A stretch of 64,000 nucleotides of DNA from Devriesea agamarum (GCF_900070355.1 NZ_LN849456.1:372001-436000); one strand, 5' to 3'; positions 21,088 through 30,117 are shown, numbered from the stretch's first letter. Notes: generated from the letters alone by a model not told the origin. Made by a program: numbers and translations.

Positions 21088-21332
21088 CGAGAAAACACTC
21101 TCCTTCAGGAGATGATTGGCTGGCGCTACGAGACTGCGAGACTCCGTGTGTATCCGTTGATGTCGATTTAACCGGGTGTCACTGACCTCCTTGCTAAAGT
21201 TTCGTGAGAGTTAGCTGAACGCTAAAGATCTCTGTGGGCGCTATAGATGACGTTCGGCAGATGCTGGCCTATCCTAGAAAAGATGCCGCAATGTCATTGC
21301 GACCCAACTCAACGACCCGGAGGACCTGTCCC

Positions 21333-21587
21333 GTGGACATCCTGAAGATTGCCCTGCAGTCCGTGCTCGCTCTCACGAGCATCCTGCTGATTCTGCTCGT
21401 GCTTTTGCACAAAGGAAAAGGCGGCGGTCTGTCTGACATGTTCGGCGGTGGCATCTCCACATCGGCGGGCTCATCGGGTGTCGCAGAACGCAACCTCAAC
21501 CGCATTACGGTAGCCATCGCAATTATTTGGGTGCTCAGCATCGCGGGTATTGGCGTCATCGACCGATTCGCTGCCGTCGCTGGCTGA
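21333..21587 (+). CDS. secG: Preprotein translocase subunit SecG
   Basis: An 84-residue membrane protein with two helices (residues ~3-24 and ~57-78) joined by the conserved loop LLHKGKGGGLSDMFGGG. SecG stimulates the SecYE channel during protein export. GTG 21333 is preceded by GGAGG; an upstream in-frame ATG at 21234 would add 33 residues unlike any SecG. In relatives secG follows tpiA directly; here gadB separates them. Confidence 0.93.
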   Translation: MDILKIALQSVLALTSILLILLVLLHKGKGGGLSDMFGGGISTSAGSSGVAERNLNRITVAIAIIWVLSIAGIGVIDRFAAVAG

Positions 21588-21603
21588 GCAGTCTCGACGC
21601 TGA

Positions 21604-21867
21604 AGCAGCGCCCATTCTACGTTAGCGCTGAGGGCGTTAGTCACAGATAGGTTAAAGGGGTACCTGCTGCGACATAACGCTTCGCAAATGTTGCTCGCTG
21701 ACGTACACGACGTGTCGCAACCGACCATCTCCCGCGTCTATTACCGGATGCTGCTCCTGGTGCCTGGTGCCTGGTGCCTGGTGCGCCAAGCGTTGTCCTT
21801 CGCAGGGATCAGCCTGGCTGACGCCATGGACCAGAAACAGCACAGCTCCACCAAACATCAGCTGTGA
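21604..21867 (+). mobile_element. Transposase N-terminal remnant (IS5-like)
   Basis: An open frame without a good start reads LRALVTDRLKGYLLRHN, then ASQMLLADVHDVSQPTISRVY, then LSFAGISLADAMD before a stop. The middle part is the helix-turn-helix found at the N-terminus of IS5-group DDE transposases (SQPTISR signature). The DDE domain is absent. A 7-base tandem repeat has expanded inside it. I infer an old, truncated insertion sequence left between secG and the esterase. Confidence 0.6.
21757..21784. repeat. Four tandem copies of CTGGTGC
   Basis: Four perfect 7-base units lie inside the transposase remnant. Each extra unit shifts the frame, so the array is a typical slippage site in decayed DNA. 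Confidence 0.85.
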
Positions 21868-21872
21868 ACAGC

Positions 21873-22721
21873 CTACGCCAGTGGGCCAAACACCCACTTG
21901 AGAGCGTCAGGGAGAAGCACACCACCGTGGTTCAGGCTGTGCCCTCCATCCCCTACAACAAGACGAAAGTCATATCCCGCCTCAGCGAGTGCCGCGGCAA
22001 CACGCAGGTTCTCAGCGAACCAATTCCTCTCCGGCGCATCCCAATTCAGGTCGCGACGGGCGGCTTGTTGGAAGATGCGAAGCGGCTTCCTCTCGGCGTG
22101 CGCAATTAGTTCCGGGTAGGGGTTTCCGCCGGGCATCTGAGCAAAGCTTGACAGAAAGCAAATGAGGCGCCGAAATCGGTCAGATCGCATCCATGCGACT
22201 GTGAACGCAGCATTGCCTCCACTGCTTCCCCCGCAAATACCCCATCGTTCAGGATCGTCGGAAAGGTTGAACCGTGCAGTCACCAGCGGAACAATCTCCT
22301 CAATGAGAAACGTGGCATAGCGGTCATCGAATGCGTCATACTCGCTATTGCGGTTCTTCGGGTTCTCAGAATCCGTGAATACGCCAGGGTTAACGAACAC
22401 GCCTATCGTGCAGGGAATTGACGAATGATGATTTAAATTGTCGAGGACAATCCCGCCGCGAACCTCGCCGGCAGGGTCGAAGTACCACCATCCGTCATTA
22501 AAGACCATAAGACCCGCCGGCTCTTCCGGGGTGTAGCAGGCAGGAACATGGATCCAGACTTTCCGCGAGGTTCCGGGATAGACTTCACTGCATTCCCAAA
22601 GCAGCTCATACGTCTTTCCAGTAGGTATGTCTTGGTGTATCTCTGAATCGGGGCCGTGCGCGTAAACAAGCGGGGCATCGTCGTCAACGGGGAGCTTTTG
22701 AAACGGGACTTGTGTCGGCAA
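21873..22721 (-). CDS. Alpha/beta-hydrolase esterase (Fes/enterochelin-esterase-like)
   Basis: A 282-residue member of the putative-esterase (D-type alpha/beta hydrolase) family that includes enterochelin esterase-like proteins and S-formylglutathione hydrolases. The nucleophile elbow is GICGGSSGGNAAF near residue 163 and the catalytic His is in DGGHSLNHGG near residue 259. There is no signal peptide, so it is cytoplasmic. The substrate is unknown; no siderophore genes are near. The start is probably TTG 22721 with AGGGG upstream, which is an uncommon codon, so a later start is possible. It is flanked by transposase debris on one side and unassigned DNA on the other and is likely an acquired gene. 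Confidence 0.75.
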   Translation of the reverse strand: MPTQVPFQKLPVDDDAPLVYAHGPDSEIHQDIPTGKTYELLWECSEVYPGTSRKVWIHVPACYTPEEPAGLMVFNDGWWYFDPAGEVRGGIVLDNLNHHSSIPCTIGVFVNPGVFTDSENPKNRNSEYDAFDDRYATFLIEEIVPLVTARFNLSDDPERWGICGGSSGGNAAFTVAWMRSDRFRRLICFLSSFAQMPGGNPYPELIAHAERKPLRIFQQAARRDLNWDAPERNWFAENLRVAAALAEAGYDFRLVVGDGGHSLNHGGVLLPDALKWVFGPLA

Positions 22722-23314
22722 ACAGGGAACCCCTACGGTCGTAATCCTGGCATCTCAGAGTAAATTAGCGGACGCGCAAGCGCCTCGCTAAACGACCGGA
22801 ACTGAGATGGGTTGGGCAAGACAGAGCCAATGGAGCTCACTCCGTAGCCTACCGTTAGTTGTGGGCGGTGTCATAGCGCCGAAGCAACGCTCCCGGTCGG
22901 CAGGGTTTAATCGGTGAGGTGTGCGGATGGCGCGAGCGGGTTGACGTTCAGTGACAGGTCGGGAATCTCAACGGCGTCCAAAGCCGGTTGCTCCGAGCGC
23001 AGAATCGCTCTTCACCTGGGATGATGCACCCTTGGTGCTCTCCAGGGAACTCCACCGGAACTCGACGAAGACTCGCGACTACCAGGCGGTGAGCGGACGT
23101 GAGAGCACCGTGGGGGCCTGGCGCGGCGCCTGTCCTGGTGCCTGCGCCGGCTGCCCGGCTTCGGCCAGATCCCGCCAAACAAGAACGGCCCGGCCCTGGC
23201 CGGATACGGGGCCTTGACCTCTCCCGGTGGGACGCCGAAAAGATCACCGCCGTGGCCCGCGCCATCAACACCAGCCCCGGCGTATCCTCGACTGCTGCAT
23301 ATAGCTGCATATAT

Positions 23315-23371
23315 GAGCCGGGTCCGATCTGAGCGGAAGCATGTGCTGACCGCACAGATCGGACCTGGCTC
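23315..23371. repeat. 17-bp inverted repeat with long loop
   Basis: GAGCCGGGTCCGATCTG and CAGATCGGACCTGGCTC pair at 16 of 17 positions around a 23-base loop. A directly repeated GCTGCATATA word precedes it. It may be an IS terminal structure or a second terminator for the minus-strand operon. Confidence 0.6.
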
Positions 23372-23402
23372 CATTCATTCCTGAGGGTGAGACCCTGAGA
23401 CT

Positions 23403-23427
23403 GGCGCTCACACCGACAGTGAGCGCC
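23403..23427 (-). terminator. Terminator of the tal-zwf-opcA/pgl operon
   Basis: GGCGCTCAC and GTGAGCGCC form a perfect nine-pair stem with a seven-base loop, 18 bases after the stop codon at 23445 on the minus strand. Confidence 0.65.
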
Positions 23428-23444
23428 TAAGAACAGGTCCCTGC

Positions 23445-25145
23445 TCAGGAACCGAGCTTGCTCGCAGAGGCCTCGTCTAAGAACCAGATCGTCTCATCCA
23501 AGCCCCGCACCGACGACGCCGGGGTCTGGTGAGGAGTCGGCTCACCATGCCCACGAAGCACCGCATCTGCTTTCTCCTCGCCGGCGACCAACAGCATCAC
23601 TGTCCGCGCACTGTTCAATGCCGAGAACGTGAGTGAAATTCGCTCCGGCGGTGGTTTGGGTGAATTTCGCACCGCCGTCACCACCCGGTCCGTGCACCTC
23701 TGGTCCGGATGATCGGGGAACAGGGAGGCGACGTGACCGTCAGGACCCATCCCCAGCATAAGTACGTCGAAGAAAGCAGCCCCACGAGTGCGGAACTGAG
23801 TTTCACCGCCCGCAACGGCAAGCTGCTGGGCGTACCAAGCTGCAGCATCATCGAGGCTCATACCGCTGTCAGCCGACGGCATCCGATGCACATGGCCGGC
23901 AGGGATATCGAGCGCATCGTCTAGCAGCTGATAGATCTCATGATCATTGCGCTCTGAACTGTCATCAGCCACGAACCGTTCATCACCCCACCACAGGTGC
24001 ACCGCCGACAGATCGATCTCTGCCTTTTTCGCGGCAGCAGGCAGAGCCGCAGCGACCCGCGAACCCACGGTGCCACCCGTGAGCACGAGGTGCGCAACCT
24101 GGCGCTCTGCAATGGCGTCACGCAACGCCGCCACCGCGGTATCTGCGGCTTCCTCGACCAACTGATCGACGCCAGAGCACACCACATCGCGCGGAGCAGG
24201 TTTGCCGATGGCGTACTCGGAGCAATCGCTGATTCCACTAAAGGCATGGGCGAGCACCTCGCCGTACACTTCGTCGGGATCGAGCCTGCGCAGTTCCTGA
24301 CTCAGGCACTCCCACAGTGTTGGGCGCGTCATCGTGACCCGCTGATCAGTGACCTCACCCGGCAGAGTCATCACAACGGTTTCGTCGTCTTCCCGCGAGA
24401 TGACGATATCGCCGTCCTCCCGATGCAAACGCACTTCGCGCAGTCCTACGTATCCGTCTTCAGCCGGCTCTAGCTGAGCAGATAGCCCAAGCGCAACCTC
24501 CAACCACGAGGTCATCAGGATGACCGCCGGATGATCGGTATCACCCACCACAGTGACGCCAGACGGGGTCGAGAGCGGCGGAACGTCCACGGCGGTAGCC
24601 AAAAGACCCCGCCAGGCAGTCAGACGCGGCCAGTTCAAATCTGTATCGCCCTGCTGGTAACCCCTCCTCAGACGCTTCAGGGTAGCCTTAGGATCTTCGC
24701 AAGTCAGCGCGTCAGTAATGCGGCGCTGAGACATGCGACCGAGTACGTCCTGAGAAGGCGCAGCCGGAGGCCGGGATGGCCACCACGTCACAATCGGAGC
24801 GTCGGGCAGCAACAGGGGAGTGATGAGCGTGTCAACGCCGCTGACCACTTGGCCGCGTGCATGCAAGATCACCACTTCACCCGCACCTGCGTCGCGGCCC
24901 ACCCGGATTTCGGCGTCGAGGGTGTCGTCATCGGCTTCTGGGTCGGTAGCGAGCACGATCACCCGGCAGGGGTGCTCAAGGCTGGCTTGAACCGCCGCGG
25001 TAATGGGCTCCTCCATATGGTCCGCAGGGGTCACGATGACCAAGGTGAGAACCCGTCCGAGGGTGAATGCACCCCCGGTTTCGCGGATCGAGACGAGGTT
25101 CTTATCGACCTCGCCCGCGGTGGTATTCGTCAGGTATTTGATCAC
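23445..25145 (-). CDS. Fused OpcA (G6PD assembly protein) and 6-phosphogluconolactonase
   Basis: A 566-residue two-domain protein. Residues ~1-300 match OpcA, the actinobacterial factor needed for active glucose-6-phosphate dehydrogenase (GGAFTLGRVLTLVIVT near the start, then TPLLLPDAPIVTWWPSRPP, in part). Residues ~320-566 match DevB-type 6-phosphogluconolactonase, with LTGGTVGSRVAAAL, VHLWWGDERFV and MLGMGPDGHVASLFP. The two are normally adjacent separate genes (opcA, pgl); here no stop separates them. The GTG start at 25145 overlaps the zwf stop (GTGA) and has GGAG and AAGG upstream; a GTG at 25157 is less likely. The fusion would place the lactonase on the enzyme that makes its substrate. 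Confidence 0.9.
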   Translation of the reverse strand: MIKYLTNTTAGEVDKNLVSIRETGGAFTLGRVLTLVIVTPADHMEEPITAAVQASLEHPCRVIVLATDPEADDDTLDAEIRVGRDAGAGEVVILHARGQVVSGVDTLITPLLLPDAPIVTWWPSRPPAAPSQDVLGRMSQRRITDALTCEDPKATLKRLRRGYQQGDTDLNWPRLTAWRGLLATAVDVPPLSTPSGVTVVGDTDHPAVILMTSWLEVALGLSAQLEPAEDGYVGLREVRLHREDGDIVISREDDETVVMTLPGEVTDQRVTMTRPTLWECLSQELRRLDPDEVYGEVLAHAFSGISDCSEYAIGKPAPRDVVCSGVDQLVEEAADTAVAALRDAIAERQVAHLVLTGGTVGSRVAAALPAAAKKAEIDLSAVHLWWGDERFVADDSSERNDHEIYQLLDDALDIPAGHVHRMPSADSGMSLDDAAAWYAQQLAVAGGETQFRTRGAAFFDVLMLGMGPDGHVASLFPDHPDQRCTDRVVTAVRNSPKPPPERISLTFSALNSARTVMLLVAGEEKADAVLRGHGEPTPHQTPASSVRGLDETIWFLDEASASKLGS

Positions 25146-26683
25146 GGCCTTCTCCACGTTCTTCCGTCGCGGGCGAGCATTTCATGGGCGGTATCCGGCC
25201 CCCAGGTTCCTGCGCGATAGGTCGCTGGGCGTCCGTCTTCGGCCCAGAACGCGGTGATGGGATCGAGAATCTTCCACGACAATTCGACCTCATTCTGGCG
25301 CGGGAACAACGGCGGGTCGCCGAGCAGCACATCCAGAATCAATCGTTCGTACGCCTCCGGGGAGGCTTCGGTAAACGAAGATCCGTAGGCAAAGTCCATG
25401 GTGACGTCGCGCACTTCCATCTGAGTGCCGGGCACCTTGGAGCCAAACCGCATGGTCACACCTTCGTCGGGCTGAACCCGAATCACAATGGCATTTTGCC
25501 CAAGGTCAGCCGTATCGGTGGAGCGGAAGGGAAGGAACGGAGCACGTTTGTACACGACCGCAATTTCCGTGACCCTTCGTCCGAGGCGTTTGCCTGCACG
25601 CAGATAGAACGGGACCCCAGCCCAGCGGCGGGTTGCAATATCCAAACGCATCGCCGCGAAGGTTTCCGTCCGTGAGTCAGCGGGAATACCGTTTTCCTCG
25701 AGGTACCCAGGAACCTGCACTCCGCCTTGCCACCCTGCCACGTACTGCCCACGGGCCGTGTGCGCGCCGAGGTCGGAGGGCAGCTCTACTGCGGCCAGCA
25801 CCTTTTCCTTTTCGGCCCGCAGATCTTGAGCGGCGAACGAAATCGGCTCTTCCATTGCGGTGAGTGCGAGCAGCTGTAGCAAATGGTTTTGGATTACGTC
25901 GCGAGCAGTGCCGATGCCGTCGTAATAACCAGCCCTAGAACCGATACCGATGTCTTCGGCCATGGTGATCTGCACATGGTCCACGTAATTAGCGTTCCAG
26001 GTGGGCTCAAACATCTGGTTGGCAAACCGCAGAGCCAGCAGGTTCTGGACGGTTTCTTTACCCAGATAGTGGTCGATGCGGAACACATCGCCGGGGCTAA
26101 AGACCTTTTCCACCACGTCGTTCAGTTCCCGGGCGGAGCTGAGATCGTGGCCGAAAGGCTTTTCAATCACCACGCGGCGCCAAGAGTCTTGGCCGGGGGA
26201 GTTCAAACCGGAGTCGGCGAGTTGTCCGCAGACTTCGGGGAAGGCTCCGGGCGGGATCGACAGGTAGAAGGCATGGTTGCCGCCCGTCCCGCGGGTTTCG
26301 TCGAGTTCCCCCACCACCTTGGTGAGCTCGTCGTATGCTGCTTTATCGTCGAATTCACCGGTGACAAAGCGTAGGCCCGAGGCTAATTGATCAAATACGG
26401 ACTGGCGGAAACCGGTACGAGAACTCGCCTGAACGCATTCTTTGACGTAGTTCGCGAACTGTTCATGAGACCAGTCACGCCGTCCAAACCCGACCAGGCC
26501 GAAACTTGGCGGAAGCAACCCTCGATTGGAAAGGTCGTAAATAGCTGGCAGCAGCTTCTTTTTTGCGAGGTCTCCGGTGACGCCAAACATCACCATAGAG
26601 CTCGGCCCAGCGATGCGTGGCAACCGGCGATCTCGGGGATCGCGCAAAGGATTGAGCCAAGACGCAGCGTTATCTGCGGTCAT
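25142..26683 (-). CDS. zwf: Glucose-6-phosphate dehydrogenase
   Basis: This 513-residue enzyme oxidises glucose-6-phosphate to 6-phosphogluconolactone with NADP, the entry step of the oxidative pentose-phosphate pathway. The nucleotide-binding motif FGVTGDLAKKKLLPA is at residues ~33-47, the active-site motif RIDHYLGKETVQN near 200, and the C-terminal half is complete. ATG 26683 overlaps the stop of tal (TCATGA); the frame extends further upstream but only through the tal coding sequence. The stop overlaps the OpcA-Pgl start, so tal, zwf and opcA-pgl are translationally coupled. Confidence 0.97.
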   Translation of the reverse strand: MTADNAASWLNPLRDPRDRRLPRIAGPSSMVMFGVTGDLAKKKLLPAIYDLSNRGLLPPSFGLVGFGRRDWSHEQFANYVKECVQASSRTGFRQSVFDQLASGLRFVTGEFDDKAAYDELTKVVGELDETRGTGGNHAFYLSIPPGAFPEVCGQLADSGLNSPGQDSWRRVVIEKPFGHDLSSARELNDVVEKVFSPGDVFRIDHYLGKETVQNLLALRFANQMFEPTWNANYVDHVQITMAEDIGIGSRAGYYDGIGTARDVIQNHLLQLLALTAMEEPISFAAQDLRAEKEKVLAAVELPSDLGAHTARGQYVAGWQGGVQVPGYLEENGIPADSRTETFAAMRLDIATRRWAGVPFYLRAGKRLGRRVTEIAVVYKRAPFLPFRSTDTADLGQNAIVIRVQPDEGVTMRFGSKVPGTQMEVRDVTMDFAYGSSFTEASPEAYERLILDVLLGDPPLFPRQNEVELSWKILDPITAFWAEDGRPATYRAGTWGPDTAHEMLARDGRTWRRP

Positions 26684-27816
26684 GAATGCTTCTCCGTAGC
26701 ATTGGTTCGGAATGTCTTCGAGGAGTTCTCGACGGCATTTAAGAGTTTTTCCCAAGCCACCTCGAACTTGTCAACGCCTTCGCGTTCGAGGACATCCCAC
26801 ACCTCATCGAGATCGACACCGACAGACTCAATGTCCGAGATCGTGTCGTGGGCTGAGGACAGCTGATCGAGGATGGTGGTTCCGTCGAATGCGCTGTGGT
26901 CGGCGGCAGCTTTTAGGGTCTTCTCCGGCACGGTGTTGACCACCGGGTTGGCAACGAGGCCGTCCACGTAGAGCGTGTCCGGGTAGGCAGGATCTTTGAC
27001 ACCCGTGGATGCCCACAGGCAGCGCTGCACACGTGCGCCCTGCGCGGCCAGCGCCTTAAATCGTTCGCAGTCACGCACGTTCTGAAAAGTCTCGAACGCG
27101 AGCTGGGCGTTGGCCAGCCCTAGATGGCCGCGCAGGCCGAGCGCCTCGTCGGTGCCGATGTGGGTCAGCCTGCGATCCACCTCGGTATCGACCCGGGAGA
27201 CGAAGAACGATGCGACCGAATGAATGGACGACAGATCACGACCGGCCGCTGCGGCTTGTTCAAGGCCCGCCATATAGGCCTCAGTGACCGCGGTGTAGCG
27301 GTCGAGGGAGAAAATCAAGGTGACATTGACGCTGATGCCCTCGGCAATGGCCGCAGTGATCGCAGGCAGCCCCTCCGATGTGGCTGGGATTTTGATCATG
27401 ACATTCGGCCGATCGACCAGGGAATGCAGGTGGCGAGCCTGGGCGATTGTTTCTTCGGTGCGGTGTGCCAGGCGCGGATCGACTTCGATGCTGACGCGTC
27501 CGTCGATACCGTCGGTGCGCTCAAACACAGGGCGCATGAGATCGCACGCTGCACGAACATCGTCCGTGGTGAGTTTTTCGATGATCTGTTCGGTGGTGGC
27601 TCCGCCCGAGGCGAGCTGGGCGATGTCATCGTCGTAGTCGTCGGACTGGGAGATGGCAGCCTCGAAAATCGACGGGTTCGTGGTGACCCCGACGATGTTC
27701 ATGTCGCTCATAAAAGCGGCGAGGTTACCTGAGGTGATGCGGTGTCGAGAGAGGTCGTCGAGCCAGAGGGAGACTCCGGCCTCGCTGAGGGCCTTAATCC
27801 GAGGATTGTGTGTCAT
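26680..27816 (-). CDS. tal: Transaldolase
   Basis: A 378-residue transaldolase of the actinobacterial/cyanobacterial TalB-type, transferring a dihydroxyacetone unit between sugar phosphates. The Schiff-base lysine is in VMIKIPATSEGL near residue 140; GVTTNPSIF lies near residue 39 and NVTLIFSLDRY follows the lysine. ATG 27816 is preceded by AAAGGACG; the longer frame to 27861 would run through the hairpin at 27840-27867. Its stop overlaps the zwf start. Confidence 0.96.
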   Translation of the reverse strand: MTHNPRIKALSEAGVSLWLDDLSRHRITSGNLAAFMSDMNIVGVTTNPSIFEAAISQSDDYDDDIAQLASGGATTEQIIEKLTTDDVRAACDLMRPVFERTDGIDGRVSIEVDPRLAHRTEETIAQARHLHSLVDRPNVMIKIPATSEGLPAITAAIAEGISVNVTLIFSLDRYTAVTEAYMAGLEQAAAAGRDLSSIHSVASFFVSRVDTEVDRRLTHIGTDEALGLRGHLGLANAQLAFETFQNVRDCERFKALAAQGARVQRCLWASTGVKDPAYPDTLYVDGLVANPVVNTVPEKTLKAAADHSAFDGTTILDQLSSAHDTISDIESVGVDLDEVWDVLEREGVDKFEVAWEKLLNAVENSSKTFRTNATEKHS

Positions 27817-27839
27817 CGTCCGTCCTTTCGGAAATGGAG

Positions 27840-27867
27840 CCGGGGGTGGGCGGAAACCCACCCCCGG
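27840..27867 (-). terminator. Hairpin between tkt and tal
   Basis: CCGGGGGTGGG and CCCACCCCCGG form a perfect eleven-pair stem with a six-base loop, 62 bases after the tkt stop. The T-run is absent, so it may end or only reduce transcription from tkt into tal. Confidence 0.65.
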
Positions 27868-27928
27868 ATAGGAACGATCAAGCGCTGGCGTCGATGCGGC
27901 GATACCGGTAAGACGCCAGGGCAGGACG

Positions 27929-30025
27929 TCAGCCGCGTGCTGCGGTTAAGGATTCCTTGGCGCGTTCCACGACGTGCTCGGTGGTGAAACCGAACTCGCG
28001 GAACAGAGTCTTGGAGTCTCCCGACGCACCGAAGTGTTCGAGCGAGACGGCTCGGCCATGCGCCCCAAGCAAGCGGTACCACGGCATGGCGATCCCGGCT
28101 TCAACGCTCACCCTGGCAGTGACCGAAGGCGGCAGCACCTCGTCCTGGTAGGCCTGGTCCTGTTCATCAAACCATTCCAGGCAGGGCACTGAGACCAGGC
28201 GAGTAGCGATACCTTCACCCTCGAGCACCTTCTGTGCTTCAGCGGCGATCTGCACCTCCGAACCGGTTGCCAGGAGGATGAGGTCCGGGGTTGAGGACGA
28301 TGCCTCTTTCATGATGTAGGCGCCACGGGCCAAACCATCAGCCGAGGCGTACTCGTCGCGGTCAAATGTGGGCACTGCTTGGCGGCTCAAAATCAGCCCG
28401 ACGGGACCGCGGTCGCGCTCGAGCAGAGCCTTCCACGCCTGGGCGGTTTCGTTGGCATCGGCCGGGCGCACAATCGACAGACCTGGAATCGCACGGTACG
28501 CGGCGAGGTGCTCGACCGGCTGGTGGGTCGGGCCATCCTCGCCGAGGCCGATGGAGTCGTGGGTCCACACGTACGTGACAGGCAGGTCCATCACCGCGGC
28601 GAGGCGGACTGCTCCGCGCATGTAGTCGCTGAAGGTGAAGAATGTGCCACCGTAGGGGCGGGTGAGGCCGTCCAATGCGATGCCCGACAGGATAGATCCC
28701 ATGGCGTGCTCGCGGATACCGAAGTGCAGCGTACGACCGTAGGGGTCGCCCTGGAACTCTTCAGTGGAGCGATGCGCCGGGATGAATGAGGATTCACCCT
28801 TCATGGTGGTGTTGTTGGAACCGGCCAGGTCGGCGCTGCCGCCCCAGAGTTCCGGCATCACCGGTGCCAGAGCGCTCAGCACGGCGCCTGACGCTGCGCG
28901 TGTGGCCACGCCCTTGGCGTCGGGTTCAAAGGTGGGTAACGCCTCGGCGAAGCCTTCGGGCAGTGCCCGCTCGCGCAGGCGGGTGAGAAGGTCGGCCTGT
29001 TTCGGATGGGATGAGGCCCACTCATTGAAGGAACGATCCCATTCGGAGCGAGCATGGTGGCCGCGTTCGGCGAGACGACGGGTATGGGCGATGACTTCGT
29101 CTTCCACCTGGAAATTTTGGTTCGGATCGAAGCCGAGAATTTCTTTGAGCGCAGCGACTTCGTCGGTTCCCAGTTTTGCGCCGTGAGCGCCGTGGGTGCC
29201 CTGTGCATGGGGGGAGGGCCACGCAATGATGGTGCGCAGTGCGATGAAGGAGGGCTTGTCGGTGACTTTCTGGGCTTCGGCAATGGCTTCTTTAAGGGCG
29301 GCAACGTCTTCGATGTATTCGCCGGTGCGCCGCCAATCGACCCGCTGGGTGTGCCAGCCGTAAGCGTCGTAGCGGGCGAGAACATCTTCGGTGAAGGCGA
29401 TATCGGTATGGCCTTCGATGGAGATGTCGTTGTCGTCCCAGATCACGATCAGGTTGCCAAGCTCCTGGGTTCCGGCAAGCGAGGATGCCTCGCTGGTGAC
29501 GCCTTCTTCCAGGTCGCCGTCTGAGGCGAGAACATAGACGAAGTGGTCAAACGGGCTCGCACCGGCTGCGGCGCCCGGATCAAGGAGTCCGCGTTCCCGG
29601 CGAGCGGCCATCGCCATACCCACGGCGGAGGCGAGTCCCTGACCAAGCGGGCCGGTTGTGATCTCCACGCCGTCGGTGTGCTTGTACTCGGGATGCCCCG
29701 GGGTCTTGGAACCAAACGTGCGAAGTGCTTCGAGGTCCTTGAGTTCGAGACCGAAACCGCCGAGGTACAGCTGAATGTACTGGGTGAGACTGGAATGCCC
29801 GCAAGATAGGACGAAACGGTCTCGTCCGAGCCAGTGTGTGTCGGATGGGTCATGCCGCATGACGTCCTGGTACAGCAGATAGGCCACCGGAGCGAGACTG
29901 ATCGCGGTACCTGGGTGGCCGTTTCCGACCTTCTCAACCGCGTCGGCAGCGAGGATGCGCACGGTATCCACAGCGCGTTTGTCAAGGTCATTCCAGCCCT
30001 CTGGCGCGATGAAGGATGTGGTCAC
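27929..30025 (-). CDS. tkt: Transketolase
   Basis: This 698-residue thiamine-diphosphate enzyme moves two-carbon units in the non-oxidative pentose-phosphate pathway. Visible are GNGHPGTAISLAP near residue 35, the ThDP/Mg motif ASDGDLEEG to DDNDISIEG near 155-190, and the transketolase motif GEDGPTHQPVEHLAAYR near 470. GTG 30025 has GAAGGGAT upstream and replaces a longer frame starting at 30085 that would add 20 unrelated residues across the palindrome at 30055-30074. It is divergent from ctaB, the usual actinobacterial arrangement. Confidence 0.97.
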   Translation of the reverse strand: MTTSFIAPEGWNDLDKRAVDTVRILAADAVEKVGNGHPGTAISLAPVAYLLYQDVMRHDPSDTHWLGRDRFVLSCGHSSLTQYIQLYLGGFGLELKDLEALRTFGSKTPGHPEYKHTDGVEITTGPLGQGLASAVGMAMAARRERGLLDPGAAAGASPFDHFVYVLASDGDLEEGVTSEASSLAGTQELGNLIVIWDDNDISIEGHTDIAFTEDVLARYDAYGWHTQRVDWRRTGEYIEDVAALKEAIAEAQKVTDKPSFIALRTIIAWPSPHAQGTHGAHGAKLGTDEVAALKEILGFDPNQNFQVEDEVIAHTRRLAERGHHARSEWDRSFNEWASSHPKQADLLTRLRERALPEGFAEALPTFEPDAKGVATRAASGAVLSALAPVMPELWGGSADLAGSNNTTMKGESSFIPAHRSTEEFQGDPYGRTLHFGIREHAMGSILSGIALDGLTRPYGGTFFTFSDYMRGAVRLAAVMDLPVTYVWTHDSIGLGEDGPTHQPVEHLAAYRAIPGLSIVRPADANETAQAWKALLERDRGPVGLILSRQAVPTFDRDEYASADGLARGAYIMKEASSSTPDLILLATGSEVQIAAEAQKVLEGEGIATRLVSVPCLEWFDEQDQAYQDEVLPPSVTARVSVEAGIAMPWYRLLGAHGRAVSLEHFGASGDSKTLFREFGFTTEHVVERAKESLTAARG

Positions 30026-30054
30026 GGGATATCCCTTCGTCAAGAACACATGAG

Positions 30055-30074
30055 TTGCACAGACTCCTGTGCAA
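30055..30074. promoter_or_regulatory. Perfect inverted repeat in the tkt-ctaB divergent region
   Basis: TTGCACAG and CTGTGCAA are perfect arms around ACTC. The repeat lies 30 bases before the tkt start and 56 bases before the ctaB start, where it could act as an operator for tkt. Confidence 0.45.
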
Positions 30075-30117
30075 GCTTTTACCACTCTAGTCAGGTGCGC
30101 CTGAGTAGTGCCTGGCC

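Larger units (their letters stand above)
22722..23444. other. Unassigned region between esterase and opcA-pgl
   Basis: No intact gene is supported in these 723 bases. Short frames on both strands (for example 23099-23332 plus, containing DLSRWDAEKITAVARAINTS, and 22948-23355 minus) overlap and none has recognised domains or good starts. A TTAGCG/CGCTAA inverted repeat near 22768 lies upstream of the esterase. Two hairpins at 23315-23371 and 23403-23427 close the region. The content fits eroded mobile or horizontally acquired DNA. Confidence 0.5.

Noticed and set aside
22948-23355. Minus-strand frame of 135 residues in the unassigned region
   Set aside because: It covers the arms of a hairpin, is Arg/Pro-rich, has no ribosome-binding site and competes with equal frames on the other strand, so it is not listed as a gene.
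24531-25220. 229-residue plus-strand frame opposite opcA-pgl
   Set aside because: No recognisable domain; it overlaps the coupled zwf and opcA-pgl genes completely.
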